64,000 bases of DNA from Prostheceraeus crozeri (lineage: Eukaryota > Platyhelminthes > Polycladida > Euryleptidae), in assembly GCA_907163375.1 (NCBI GenBank), contig CAJQUW010003584.1, positions 62,001 through 126,000 on the forward strand, written 5' to 3'. Every line of letters begins with the position of its first letter. The stretch's first letter is position 1. The notes under the pieces were generated by a model. That model ran no database searches. It was not told the origin of the DNA and saw only the letters and a program-made list of their open reading frames with translations. A program made the position numbers and the translations under genes. Positions 1 to 10,370 of this stretch are shown here, piece after piece.

Positions 1-54
1 GGTTGCTTGTTGATACTTAAGAATTAGAAAACATTTCAAAGTTATTATTCACAG

Positions 55-509
55 TCAACAATACAAGTCCTCCGACCACACCAAACACAAAATTCTCTTC
101 TCCATGCTCAACACCAAAGGCGCTCGTTGCACCAAAAGCTCCAACGAAGGGGAAGGTAGAGAAGGTGTACCGACTGGACAATATCAGAAAGTTGTCATTA
201 GCAGCGGATGAGGAAGAGGAGAGTGTATGTGAGAAGGAGTGTCCCGACTTAACAGGCGTGAGGTGGAAGTATCTCCAGTATGATACTGACGATGTGATGG
301 AGATCACCAGCACCAAATTCCTCCACCAATTATGGGAGTGGTACACCCCTAACTCCCAGCCACGAACTATGGCGGAGTGGGAGTATATTGACAAAGTGAG
401 GCTCGCAGTGGAAGAACGATTAAAGCAAGTGAACTGTTTTTGTGATCTATGTGAAGCCAGACTCTGGGACGATATTGATGATGAAGACCTTTTGAAATAC
501 ATGCCATAA
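55..509 (+). CDS. Last coding exon of an unrecognised acidic protein
   Basis: The frame is open from position 21 to the TAA at 507-509. A splice acceptor (pyrimidine-rich ending in cacag, AG at 53-54) makes 55 the likely exon start, entered after one base of a codon. The exon gives about 150 residues. A Pro/Thr/Ser/Lys-rich stretch comes first, then a cluster of four glutamates, then a Trp/Tyr-rich segment (VRWKYLQYDTDD, LWEWYTPNSQPRTMAEWEY). A Cys pair (NCFCDLC) and an acidic tail ending DLLKYMP close it. The AATAAA signal at 508-513 overlaps the stop codon, so the 3' UTR should be very short. I do not recognise the family. Upstream exons lie outside the window. The gene converges on the minus-strand coiled-coil gene about 750 bp away. 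It could instead be a single-copy relic of a mobile-element gene. The exon is fairly sure, the function unknown. Confidence 0.5.
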
Positions 510-1260
510 TAAATTTTTATTTCATATTATCTTTGCTTTCATACTGAATTACTTGAATGGGGCTTCAGTGGATAATTTAAGCATGTATACTTTTTCATTT
601 GGAAATAGTAACACGCTTAGTCTAACTTGCATATCTTATAACATTTCATATGGGTGATGATGGTAGAGAAAATAGTGTTAAATAAAATTAAGATAGCTTA
701 CACTTCTGATACAGGGATAGCAATCGTTTGCAATCCATGTGTAAAGAGCTTGTTAGACTACGGAAGAGAGAAGTGTGTTATGTTGCGTGTGGCGCGTGAG
801 TGTCCTCCCATTTCATTCCATTCATCAATTCGTCTCATTGATAGAGGCAGGTAGAACTCATGGGTCTCATAACGTATGCAATGGATAGTTTATAAGGTAA
901 CCTTCGACAGTTGGCTAAATGTCGCCCTGGCGCGAATGCATACTACGTTGAGACAGAGGCAATCACTTGCAAACATGACGCAGAGAGGTTTAACAAGATT
1001 GACCATTGCCGAATGTCCCTTGCGGTATACATAGCTATGGGTTTCACCGCCGCCCTTTACAGGAACGCCCGTCGAAAGGAAGTATTACACCGAACTTCAT
1101 TTGCAACGTTCAAGTTGACTGATAGCAGATTCAACTTAATGATAGTATTCGCCAGTCCGAAGACTGCCCAGGGCAAACCGCGTGGAGGTTCTATCATGTC
1201 TTGCCCCATGGCGGCCCTTAAGAGAGCCGGTGGTTCGTTCTCGGGGTGTGTGGTAGGGAC
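510..1260. other. Spacer between two convergent genes
   Basis: This is the 3' flank shared by the plus-strand exon ending at 509 and the minus-strand gene ending at 1261. Short open frames at 654-854 and 911-1270 show no domain or coding character I recognise. The second lies antisense to the last exon of the coiled-coil gene. I see nothing else here. Confidence 0.4.
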
Positions 1261-2433
1261 TCAGGCTTGATGTTTCGACTGTGGCTCCGGCAACGGGGCG
1301 GGTGGTCGCTTCTCTTGGATGTCTGTAAAGAAAGAAGTAGTGAGTTATCATCTTACATTTTAATTTAGTCATTTTTACTTACAGATCTTCTCGGACGCTT
1401 CGTCATAAAGGAAATTCGAGATCGGATCACGATGATCGAAGGTGAAGTGTAGACACTCCACCCCTTTCTTCACCCGAGAGTAGCATTTCTCCCCTCTTCC
1501 ACGTTCGTACAAGAGAGGAGTTTCTGCTACTCTCCCCTTTCTAATAGGGATGTGCAGACGACTGGAACGTCCCCTTCGATCGCGATCCACCAGCTGAGCC
1601 GAACGGTGCAGCTCGTGGTTCGTCTCGACAACCTTAGCCATCTGCACACGGAGTCTCTCCACTTCCTCCTTCAACCTTCGTATCTCCTTCTCCCTACTTT
1701 CCCTCTCTGCTAGCAAAGCCTCTTCTCTGGCTTTCCCCTCGAGAGTCTTGAGCCTCTCCTGCTCCAACTCGCCATCCCGCTCGCTTAATCTCTCCTTCAC
1801 CTTCTTCATCTCTCCGGCCACGTTCTTCAGGTCCTCATACTTTGCCTTGTATGAGAAGGCCTCCTCCTTCAACTTCTCCACCTCTTTCTTTAGACTATCC
1901 CGTTCGGCGATCACCGGCCGGCGCTTGACAAAATTGCGACATTGTGTTGCAATTCCGCTCGCAGTTACGGCTGTAGGGGTCTCGCGATCGAGGTCGACGT
2001 CCTCGATAGGTTTCGACTGTAGCTCTCCCTCCTCCTCCTCACTATCGCTGCTGGACAGCGAGCTCTCGCTACTAAGCGAGGATACAGCGGCAATCGCTTC
2101 AATGGCGGATTGTAGCTCAGTGGCCTCAGTGGTGAAGAGTGAACTCCGTTCTTGCTCGTTGGCAGATTGTAGCTCCAAAGAACGGAGCTCAGTGGCGAAG
2201 AGTGAACTCCGTTCTTCTTCGCCTACTTCGCCTGTTTGACACTCGCTGTGTTATGAGTGCCAATCCTCCAGCCGCTCACTTAAGCGACTGACTTTGTGGG
2301 CTCCGCAATAGTAGCGAGCGACCCCTATCTGTTTCTTGTTAGTGCAAGCATGTTTCTTGAAGGCGTCAGCTCGGAATACCTTCCGGCATTGACACAGTTT
2401 GAAACTGGTCTTCATATTATTGTATTTCGGCAT
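1261..2433 (-). CDS. Three-exon coiled-coil protein with Cys/His-rich N-terminus
   Basis: I infer three coding exons on the minus strand: 2433-2280, 2231-1383 and 1322-1261. Introns of 48 bp (GTGAGC...ACAG) and 60 bp (GTAAGT...TACAG) separate them, and the phases match at both junctions. The product is 354 residues. Residues 1-50 carry a possible zinc-binding pattern (LCQCRKVF, KKHAC, YYCGAHK). An internal duplication follows at about 59-93 (RSSLF.TE, ELQSA twice). Next is a Ser/Glu-rich acidic stretch (about 102-122), then a long charged coiled coil (about 155-260). The tail is basic and ends YIQEKRPPAPLPEPQSKHQA, written by the last exon. The ATG at 2431-2433 follows an acceptor-like CGCTTCAG, so a 5' exon may exist. 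I do not recognise the family. The coiled coil suggests a scaffold or regulatory protein, but that is inference. A mobile-element origin is possible, given the repeats downstream. Confidence 0.6.
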
Positions 2434-3590
2434 TCCTGAAGCGAAAAACGGAAAACAATGATTTTACACTTAGTGAGGAATGATAGATTTGAGTATAGTG
2501 AGTGGCACTCGATCCCGTCGACAGCCCGAAGGCCTTGTACTGATCACTAGGGAAGTGAGAGATCTTCCCGATACCCGCTATTTACAGCTAAAGACATCAT
2601 TGTCACTGCCCCGAAGTGGTAACAGCAACGCCGAGTCAAAGGTAGTGAACAGTAGCTGGGATCTAACCCCTCAAAGCTGCCTTAGACTTAGTTAAATTTG
2701 AAATCTGATAGCACATTTGAACTTAGCATACTTGAAAACCTTGAGGAAACATCCCAAGTTATTGCTTTGATCAGCTTGATAGCAAGCCTTAGAGAGCTTG
2801 ATTCACCAGCGTTTTGCAATGGAGATGTTTAGAGGCCACCCATGACAAGATAGCTAAGACTCAACCGATTGGCGTTCAAAGTGCTACGTTGAGAACTGTG
2901 TCAAATGCCCAACATGAGACATGAGTTGTCCCAGCGGTTACGGTCTAAACTATGACACACTCCCTTGCCACACTTATCACTACGGCATCGTCCGCCGTCC
3001 CGAAGGAACACCCTGTCAGTGGAATATTACAGCAAAACTCTCCGTGTCTTGCTCGCTTTCAGTGAAAAGCCGCTTATACCATGAGAAGACTGGCTCAGAC
3101 ATCATTAAAAATGCTTTCATTGACTTCAGCAGGGTCGAAAACCCCAGAAAACCTCCAAAAATAGTGAATTTAAAATTTTCAACTTTTTAGCACTACTTAT
3201 GAAATTTTATAAGTAGTCTATCACTTAGGGCAGGTCAATAGCGACCGAACCTTTTTTGAATCAAGGCAAACGGACTTGTAGAAGCAAAGTTTCAAGCCTT
3301 TAAAGTTTTGGAGTCTTTTATGGCCTGGAGACGAAGGCCATCTCCTGGCGAACCTCTAAGTCTGACGCCTTAGCTGATATCAGCAATGAAATTTTCTAAG
3401 TCGGTTTCTTACAGAAACTCGGGATTTGGAATGTCCGAAGCTATCATCGGAGCTCAGAGAGACAACTTACCGTTGGCAATCTCTCATCTGAATGACAAGT
3501 CTCTGTCGGTTCCCAGCTTATATAGTGTGTGGCGATCAGCTGATGACGTAATACCCATCATCCAAACACTAAAAACCCGTCTATCTCCGG
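2434..3590. other. Upstream flank of the coiled-coil gene, no gene recognised
   Basis: Short open frames occur at 2480-2695, 2921-3190 and 3386-3634, but none shows a recognisable domain. The stretch next to 2434 could hold a 5' non-coding exon and promoter of the minus-strand gene. I see no repeat structure until the satellite begins near 3600. Confidence 0.35.
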
Positions 3591-3597
3591 TTCTAGT

Positions 3598-5640
3598 GCT
3601 CCGATTGAGCTGGAAATATACCAATTCCATGTAGAATTTGACGCCGAATCCGAATCTGGCCTCCGTTTTCCCATCCGATGGTTCGTATTGGCTCTACAGT
3701 AGGCAGCCATCGCAAAAATTCTAACTCTGTCGTTTTTTCGAAAAATGTTGAAAATTTTTCTCTCCGATTGACTTTAAAACTCTCCGATTGACATGAAACT
3801 CGCCCATACAGATAGAGAATTTCACGCTGATTCCAAATCTGAAATCCGTTTTCCAATCCGATGCTTCGTTTTGAAGCTTCAGCCCAAAACGTCCCAAATT
3901 CTAACTCTGTCGTTTTCCGCCAATGTCCCAAAATCTTAAATGGCGTCTCACATCTAAACGAAGACAGATATGAACAAGCCGATTCTTTCAGTGAATTTGT
4001 CTCACTCTTAGCTTTCAAACGAGCTATGGCACGACTAAATCCGTCCACTGGAAGCCAAGATCGAAGCTAGCTCTCCCGATGGGGGGGGACGTCAGCGGAA
4101 ATTTTTCTCTCCGATTGACTTGAAACTCACCATGTTGATAGAGAATTTCATGCTGATTCCAAATCCGAAATCCGTTTTCCCATCCGATGGTTCGTTTGGG
4201 CGCTACACACCAAAACGTCCCAAATTCTAACTCTGTCGTTTTCCGCCAATGTCCCAAAATCTTAAATGGCGTCTCACATCTAAACAAAGACAGATAGGAA
4301 CAAGCCGATTCTTTCAGTGAATTTGTCTCACTCTTAGCTTTCAAACGAGCTATGACACGACAAAATCCGTCCACTGGAAGCCAAAATCGAAGCGAGCTGT
4401 CCAGAGGGGGGGGACGTCAGCGAAATTTTTTCTCTCTGATTGCGTTCAAATTCACCATACCGATGCAGAATTTCACGCTGAATCCGAATCTGGCCTCCGT
4501 TTTCCCATCCGATGGTTCGTTTGGGCGCTACACACCAAAACGTCCCAAATTCTAACTCTGTCGTTTTTCGCCAATGTCCCAAAATCTTAAATGGCGTCTC
4601 ACATCTAAACGAAGACAGATAGGAACAAGCCGATTCTTTCAGTGAATTTGTCTCACTCTTAGCTTTCAAACGAGCTATGACACGACAAAATCCGTCCACT
4701 GGAAGCCAAAATCGAAGCGAGCTGTCCAGAGGGGGGGGACGTCAGCGAAAATTTTTCTCTCTGATTGCGTTCAAATTCACCATACCGATGCAGAATTTCA
4801 CGCTGAATCCGAATCTGGCCTCCGTTTTCCCATCCGATGGTTCGTTTGGGCGCTACACACCAAAACGTCCCAAATTCTAACTCTGTCGTTTTTCGCCAAT
4901 GTCCCAAAATCTTAAATGGCGTCTCACATCTAAACGAAGACAGATAGGAACAAGCCGATTCTTTCAGTGAATTTGTCTCACTCTTAGCTTTCAAACGAGC
5001 TATGACACGACAAAATCCGTCCACTGGAAGCCAAAATCGAAGCGAGCTGTCCAGAGGGGGGGGGACGTCAGCGAAAATTTTTCTCTCCGATGGCGTTCAA
5101 ATTCACCATACCGATGCAGAATTTCACGCTGAATCCGAATCTGGCCTCCGTTTTCTCATCCGATGGTTCGTTTGGGCGCTACACACCAAAACGTCCCAAA
5201 TTCTAACTCTGTCGTTTTCCGCCAATGTCCCAAAATCTTAAATGGCGTCTCACATCTAAACGAAGACAGATAGGAACAAGCCGATTCTTTCAGTGAATTT
5301 GTCTCACTCTTAGCTTTCAAACGAGCTATGGCACGACAAAATCCGTCCACTGGAAGCCAAAATCGAAGCGAGCTGTCCAGAGGGGGGGGACGTCAGCGAA
5401 AATTTTTTCTCTCCGATTGCGTTCAAATTCACCATACCGATGCAGAATTTCACGCTGAATCCGAATCTGGCCTCCGTTTTCTCATCCGATGGTTCGTTTG
5501 GGCGCTACACACCAAAACGTCCCAAATTCTAACTCTGTTAAAATTTTGAAGAAAAATTTTTTCTCGCCGATTGAGCTGGAAATCACACCACAGATGCAGA
5601 ATTTTACGCTGAATCCGAATCTGACAGCCATTTCACCATC
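3598..5640. repeat. Satellite array, 325-bp unit
   Basis: The anchor aactctgt recurs at 3903, 4229, 4554, 4879, 5205 and 5531, a period of 325-326 bp, with high identity in the inner copies. Each unit carries a run of seven to nine G before acgtcagcg. The array is bounded on both sides by diverged part-units that share gattgagctggaaat in place of the inner gattgcgttcaaat (about 3603 and 5568). Open frames of 60-120 codons repeat on both strands at the same spacing. They are by-products of the unit, since 325 is not a multiple of three. Confidence 0.92.
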
Positions 5641-5735
5641 CACGACAACCTAGGCGGTCGCCCACGTCAACCTAGACGGTCGCCCACGTCAACCTAGACG
5701 GTCGCCCACGTCAACCTGGACGGTCGCCCACGTCA
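5641..5735. repeat. 22-bp minisatellite
   Basis: A 22-bp unit (cggtcgcccacgtcaacctaga) repeats about four times with few changes and then decays. It starts directly where the 325-bp satellite ends. Confidence 0.85.
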
Positions 5736-5769
5736 ACCAGGCGGTCGGACCAACTCACCCGAGTCTCAC

Positions 5770-5960
5770 ACTCTGTCGTTGCAGAGGGGGGGGAGTCAGC
5801 GAACATTTTGTGAACGTGGACCAACCTGGCCGGCACACCACGACAGACTACAACCTCTGTCGTTCCAGAGGGGGGGGAGTCAGACTCGAAGCACCACGGC
5901 GGCTGACCACGACACTCTGCCGTTCCAGAGGGGGGGAGGGGGAGGGGGAGGGGGGCGCGC
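5770..5960. repeat. G-tract repeats derived from the satellite
   Basis: Three copies of a motif of the type ctctgtcgttccagag followed by seven or more G lie about 60-85 bp apart. The last runs into a purine block of GGGGGAGG units near 5930-5955. The motif shares the G-run plus gtcagcg with each 325-bp unit, so both probably have a common origin. Confidence 0.7.
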
Positions 5961-6084
5961 CGGTCGAGTGTTTGTCACTTGCTTACTACTAGCCGCAAAA
6001 AGCCAACCCTGTAGAGAACGCTTTAACCCTATTTACCTATTTCATAATGGCCCACCCTCGGAGTTTTCAGACATGCCACGTTCA

Positions 6085-6548
6085 ATTACGTGCAATTCAC
6101 GCGTAAACTACGCGTAAACTACGCGTAAACTACGCGTAATTACACATGACCCTAAACATCCGTGTCTATGCGTGACATTTGTGCAACATCTGTCGGCAGT
6201 CCTGCTATATAGACTTTGCGTCTCATGTGTCTGTATATATCAGAGCCAAAGCAATGTGATAGGGCCTCAATTTCATGCTCAGTATTTTTTTTTTTAGTAT
6301 TGTATTGTACAGGGAAGACAGAGCATGCCTAGCGGTTCATCTGTGGTTCAAGCGGCAACGCAGACAACCGTAGACGACGGGCAACTATAAACGCTCGCCC
6401 GCGTGTATTCATAAACATTTCCCATGTTTTAACAGCATCAGATCAAGTGATCTCTGACTCTAGGTGCAGCGCGTATGTACGCGCGTAGAAGAATAGGATG
6501 TCTTTAATCACGGATGTTTGGGGTACTCCGTAATTACGCGTGGCAATA
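6085..6548. mobile_element. MITE-like element with inverted arms and 11-bp repeats
   Basis: The left arm (about 6122-6164; acgcgtaattac, then aaacatccgtg) is matched in inverted order by the right arm (about 6509-6545; cacggatgtttgggg, then gtaattacgcgtgg). Outside the left arm an 11-bp unit (acgcgtaaact) repeats three to four times. The interior of about 350 bp has no coding potential. I could not fix a target duplication, so the exact ends and superfamily stay open. Confidence 0.5.
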
Positions 6549-7467
6549 TCACCTAGTGTTATCTCACGCCGGAACGAATAATTGTTTGAAGGTCTCCTTC
6601 AGTGACTTTTCCTAACTTTGTGTTGGCTCTCTCTGATTGGAGCTGCATTTTTGTAGACTCAATATTTTAGCCACAGGAACCACATAAAAAAATTACGACC
6701 ACACTTTTTCGACATTTTGGGATTTTCACTTCTATTGATAAGAATTTTGAGTTTTCAGTTAAATTTCGACTTCTGCAGTTTGTCCGTTCAGGAGATATGG
6801 TCGAGTAATTATGTTAATTGACACTCAGATACTTTTTGTATCGCCATGATGACTAATATCAAGCATGTTCTATACATACTACTTATAAATACGAAATTTT
6901 TATAAGAATGATTGCTTTAATTTTAAAATGCTATTTATAGTAACAAAATCACTTAAAATGCAAAATCAACAGCATCACCATACAGAGCATGCTTTAAATA
7001 GGTTCTCCAGTAGTTTTCATGAAATTCTGCGGACTAATTTAGATACAATTAACATATTAACATTAGAAAGTAATTCAAAAGGTGACATACATTTTTGGGA
7101 TGCATGTGTCTTATTGTTTACATGTAACGTTAACTTGCATGCTGCGAAAAAACCTTAACTTCGCTATTCTATCTAGATCTTTTAATATCTATTCACTCTG
7201 TTGTTGCATTTTATGAGATAGAAATACATCATTTTGCACCCTGTGTATTTGCTGAGAATGGAGGGCGAAACTTGTCGCAAATTAAAAAAAGATAAAAGTA
7301 TTGGCTTACATTTTTCCTTTCAATTTTGATTTTTTGTACACATTTTTGTTTTAAATGTGAAGATGCTTGTGGATCCTAATTGCTGTAAAAAGTGGCATCG
7401 TCGCTGTTGAGTCGGTAGTGTGTATTTAACATTTCAACTTCGTGATGACTTATTAGTCACCCACAAA
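6549..7467. other. Non-coding stretch, nothing recognised
   Basis: AT-rich sequence. The only open frame of note (6928-7158) has no recognisable domain. It probably contains the 3' end of the minus-strand secreted-protein transcript. Confidence 0.4.
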
Positions 7468-8334
7468 TCAGTTCACGTTAATGTAAAAAGAACGAGGATG
7501 CGCAATCAATATGAAATTGCTGCCGAAAGACATTCCATTCCGTAATAATAGGGTGCTTGTTGATCCTTGCACTATATAAAGCGCTTTCTGACAATTTCCC
7601 CAAACGCAGCCGTTATCAATGCTGACCATCAGATGGCCAATTGTCTGCTTACACGCAAAGAAGTCAGTTCCATTATCAACTATTGCAAAACGGACAAATT
7701 GAGACATTGAATTCTCGAAACCTTTCATGCGGAACAAAATATTACTGCTCTTGAAATGAGTCAGATCCAGATCCATACTGCTGAAATGTATTCTTAACAA
7801 GTTACTACTTCTAAACCAATCATTTTCATCAGTTATCCTACCATTCTCATTCACAGAAAATCTACCAATGAATAGAATGCCATCATTTTTGTCGGTTACA
7901 ATCAGTTCGATGCTGTTCCAAAATAAAGGATAGCTTGTGAATGGGCTCTTGTACAAAAAATTGGATGTTGCCCTCATTTTGGAAAATGTTATTTGAGTCG
8001 CATTGTCATAAACAGGCTTTATAAGAATATTGTATGGGTCTTCTTCTCTTTCAGCGTTGGTATGGAGTATCGGCACAATTCTCAGTGGACTATAGATTGG
8101 CATCTGACCGCCGGAGGTTCCGTCTTCGCAGGGTAGAAGTAAAATACAGGAGCCATTATTCAACACTTGCATAGCCACTGGCTGCATTCGTGAAGCCATT
8201 TTAATGCAAAATTTCGCTTTATTGGACTGAGTAGGAGAGTTTATCAATAGTGGAACTTTGGACCGCTTGCAGACGTCACAGAAGCCAAAATGACAAATCA
8301 CGAGGAAAATCAGAAGTTGATGTCGAATATTCAT
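7468..8334 (-). CDS. Single-exon secreted glycoprotein, family unknown
   Basis: A 288-residue intronless frame opens with a clear signal peptide (MNIRHQLLIFLVICHFGFC, cleavage likely near residue 19). The mature part has seven cysteines (22, 43, 63, 69, 228, 243, 248). It has three N-glycosylation sequons (N60-GS, N111-AT, N221-GT) and no transmembrane segment. The pattern IELIVTDKNDGILFIGRF followed by further alternating hydrophobic strands suggests a beta-rich fold, possibly lectin-like, but no family motif is certain. The ATG sits about 40 bp from a TATA box, and the frame is undamaged amid decayed repeats, which argues for a live gene. Its role would be outside the cell. It might be lineage-specific or horizontally acquired; the sequence alone does not say. 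Confidence 0.7.
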   Translation of the reverse strand: MNIRHQLLIFLVICHFGFCDVCKRSKVPLLINSPTQSNKAKFCIKMASRMQPVAMQVLNNGSCILLLPCEDGTSGGQMPIYSPLRIVPILHTNAEREEDPYNILIKPVYDNATQITFSKMRATSNFLYKSPFTSYPLFWNSIELIVTDKNDGILFIGRFSVNENGRITDENDWFRSSNLLRIHFSSMDLDLTHFKSSNILFRMKGFENSMSQFVRFAIVDNGTDFFACKQTIGHLMVSIDNGCVWGNCQKALYIVQGSTSTLLLRNGMSFGSNFILIAHPRSFYINVN

Positions 8335-8373
8335 GTTTATGAGTGAAAATGATGAGAAATTGTTTTAGAACGG

Positions 8374-8380
8374 CTTTATA
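8374..8380 (-). promoter_or_regulatory. TATA box of the secreted-protein gene
   Basis: On the minus strand TATAAAG lies about 40 bp upstream of the ATG at 8334. A start site 25-30 bp downstream would fall in the tcattttcactc stretch, giving a 5' UTR of roughly 10-25 nt. Inferred from position and motif only. Confidence 0.5.
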
Positions 8381-8400
8381 CTTTTGCTTGTTTGCTGTCA

Positions 8401-9251
8401 AACTTAGGTGGAAAATACATTTTAAGGTTCGATAAACAGAGTTGACACTTTTCATAAATTATTCTGATCAGATAAGTTAGAAAAACATTGGCATTGTAAA
8501 TGGTTTCAAATAAGCTAAGTCAAACTTGATTAAAACAGAGTTTTAGATTTTTGCATTGGTCAATAGAAGATTGGTCAACAATAGAAGTTTGAAGTTCACT
8601 TTCACTAAGCGAGTTCATGTACTTCTTTAATTGGAAAACATCGCAATCAAAACAATATATAATGCAGACATTCTCTTTCTAAGTGTTTTATAGTGTTGTG
8701 AAGTAGTCAATCGCAGGGGCGTTTAAGCCCTTTAATATCTTCGAAACTTTGATTCAGGCCTATACAAATTTGCGTATGCTTTCTACGATTGCGGTTTTCC
8801 TTAGATTATGCTGATGGACGCAGGATATTGGCCTATGAAATTTGCATTGATCTCGGGAATCGCAGCAATGGCAAGGTTTACGAATAACATGCGCATGCAA
8901 GTAATATACTTTATATAAATCACATTGAAGTATATTTTTGCACTAATCTACAATTTCAGAAGATATATCTGATTTTTTATTCGAATGTTCTCTTTGTTTT
9001 TGATGAATTTTCGAATGTTGAATAAAGTTACCTCTTTATTTGAACCAAAATGATTGCTTGATACTTGCTTGTATTTCATGAGATAAGATTGAACCACAAA
9101 TTGAAGTAGATGCATACAGCATACTGTTCTGATTTCAAGAAGCTTGAAATTTTATTTGAACAGTGGTTAATATGTTGCTGAATTGCGAGTATCAATTTTG
9201 AAATGCTATTTGCATTAACAAAGACAAGTCACGCTGCGAAAAGAATGCATG
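8401..9251. other. Non-coding stretch, nothing recognised
   Basis: AT-rich intergenic DNA upstream of the secreted-protein gene. I see no coding frame, repeat or RNA gene. Confidence 0.4.
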
Positions 9252-9259
9252 AAAGCAAC

Positions 9260-10362
9260 TAAAGATGAGCGTCGGGTCGGGTTCCAAAAATTCGTCTACC
9301 CGAGTCGAACAAAATACCAACCCGAACCCGACCCGAACCCGATGTCGGGTCGGGTACAAGTGTCTGACCCAAACCCGACAAAAAGTTCCAGAACCCGACC
9401 CGAACCCGACGAAGAGTGCCAGAACCCAACCCGATTATATTCGAAAAATCAGAAACATTCTATAGATAAAGCTAATGCTTGATCCTAATGTGATACCGGG
9501 CGGTAGTCTAACTTCTTAGTAGTATTATTTTAGTATTCTATAAAAACACGCAGTAGTTATATTCTCTAGGCTAATAAAATATTCAAACAAATACTAAATA
9601 AGTAGCATAATTACCCACGGGATTGATATAACCTACAATACATGACAAAATTCGGAATCTTTACAAAAAAATCGACTGCTTCGTGATATATTATAGGTGT
9701 TGCAGTATACTCCTTCAAACTCTGATTGAGACACTTTGACTCTCAATGCTAATGAAGATGTCAAGGTCCGAGCAGCTAAACTGCATCACTACATGTGACA
9801 ACATAATTCTGCAGATAGATGCTAATATTTCAATTATATAATATTTGATGTATAGTTAAGGTTCCGTTATCCTATGTGAAGCTTATCTTAAATTAAATTT
9901 CATTTCTTTCCGTCCATCCTGCGAGCCACGATCTACATGTCATTATGAGAATGAGACCTTTAGAGACCACAAGAACAGATTCAATTAATTTGATAATGAT
10001 CTTTCGTTGTTTTAGAAGCAAAATATGTAGCGCAAAGTATTTTATTAGATCAATAATTCACAATGAGAAAATGTGATAATCCACAATTTCTTGAAAAGCT
10101 TCATTAAACCACAGGTGCACATGAAACAGTACTAACTTCACAGAAAATAATTTTTAAGGTTCTAAGCATTTTTCAAATTTGTATTCTCTAACCCGAAAAA
10201 AACCCGAGTTCGGGTTATTTCGGTTTTGGATAAAAGAGATAATCCTACCCGATCCCACCCGAGTTCTTAATTGCTCTACCGGAACCCGAACCCGACCCGA
10301 AGCTGAGCATTCGGGTTCGGCTTTCGGGTCGGGTGGGGTTCGGGTAGGATCGTTCATCTTTA
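9260..10362. mobile_element. Non-autonomous hAT with CCCGA-repeat ends
   Basis: The element is flanked by perfect 8-bp target duplications AAAGCAAC (9252-9259 and 10363-10370), which is the hAT signature. The ends begin TAAAGATGA and finish TCATCTTTA. Behind both tips lie roughly 150-200 bp of CCCGA/CCCGAA repeats in inverted orientation. The 650-bp interior is unrelated and codes for nothing I recognise, so no transposase is carried. Small open frames rich in Pro, Asp and Arg near both ends come from the repeats. Confidence 0.88.
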
Positions 10363-10370
10363 AAAGCAAC

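Noticed and set aside
17-502. A 161-codon minus-strand open frame opposite the first exon
   Set aside because: It is a Ser-rich shadow of the plus-strand exon, which has a splice acceptor, a good protein composition and a polyadenylation signal.
3593-5350. Repeated 60-150-codon open frames on both strands, the minus-strand ones starting MDGF
   Set aside because: They recur every 325 bp, are in register with the satellite unit, and have no start or splice context. They are by-products of the repeat.
9290-10345. CCCGAACCCGA arrays as interstitial telomere repeats
   Set aside because: The unit does not match TTAGG or TTAGGG, and the arrays end inside a hAT element with target duplications.
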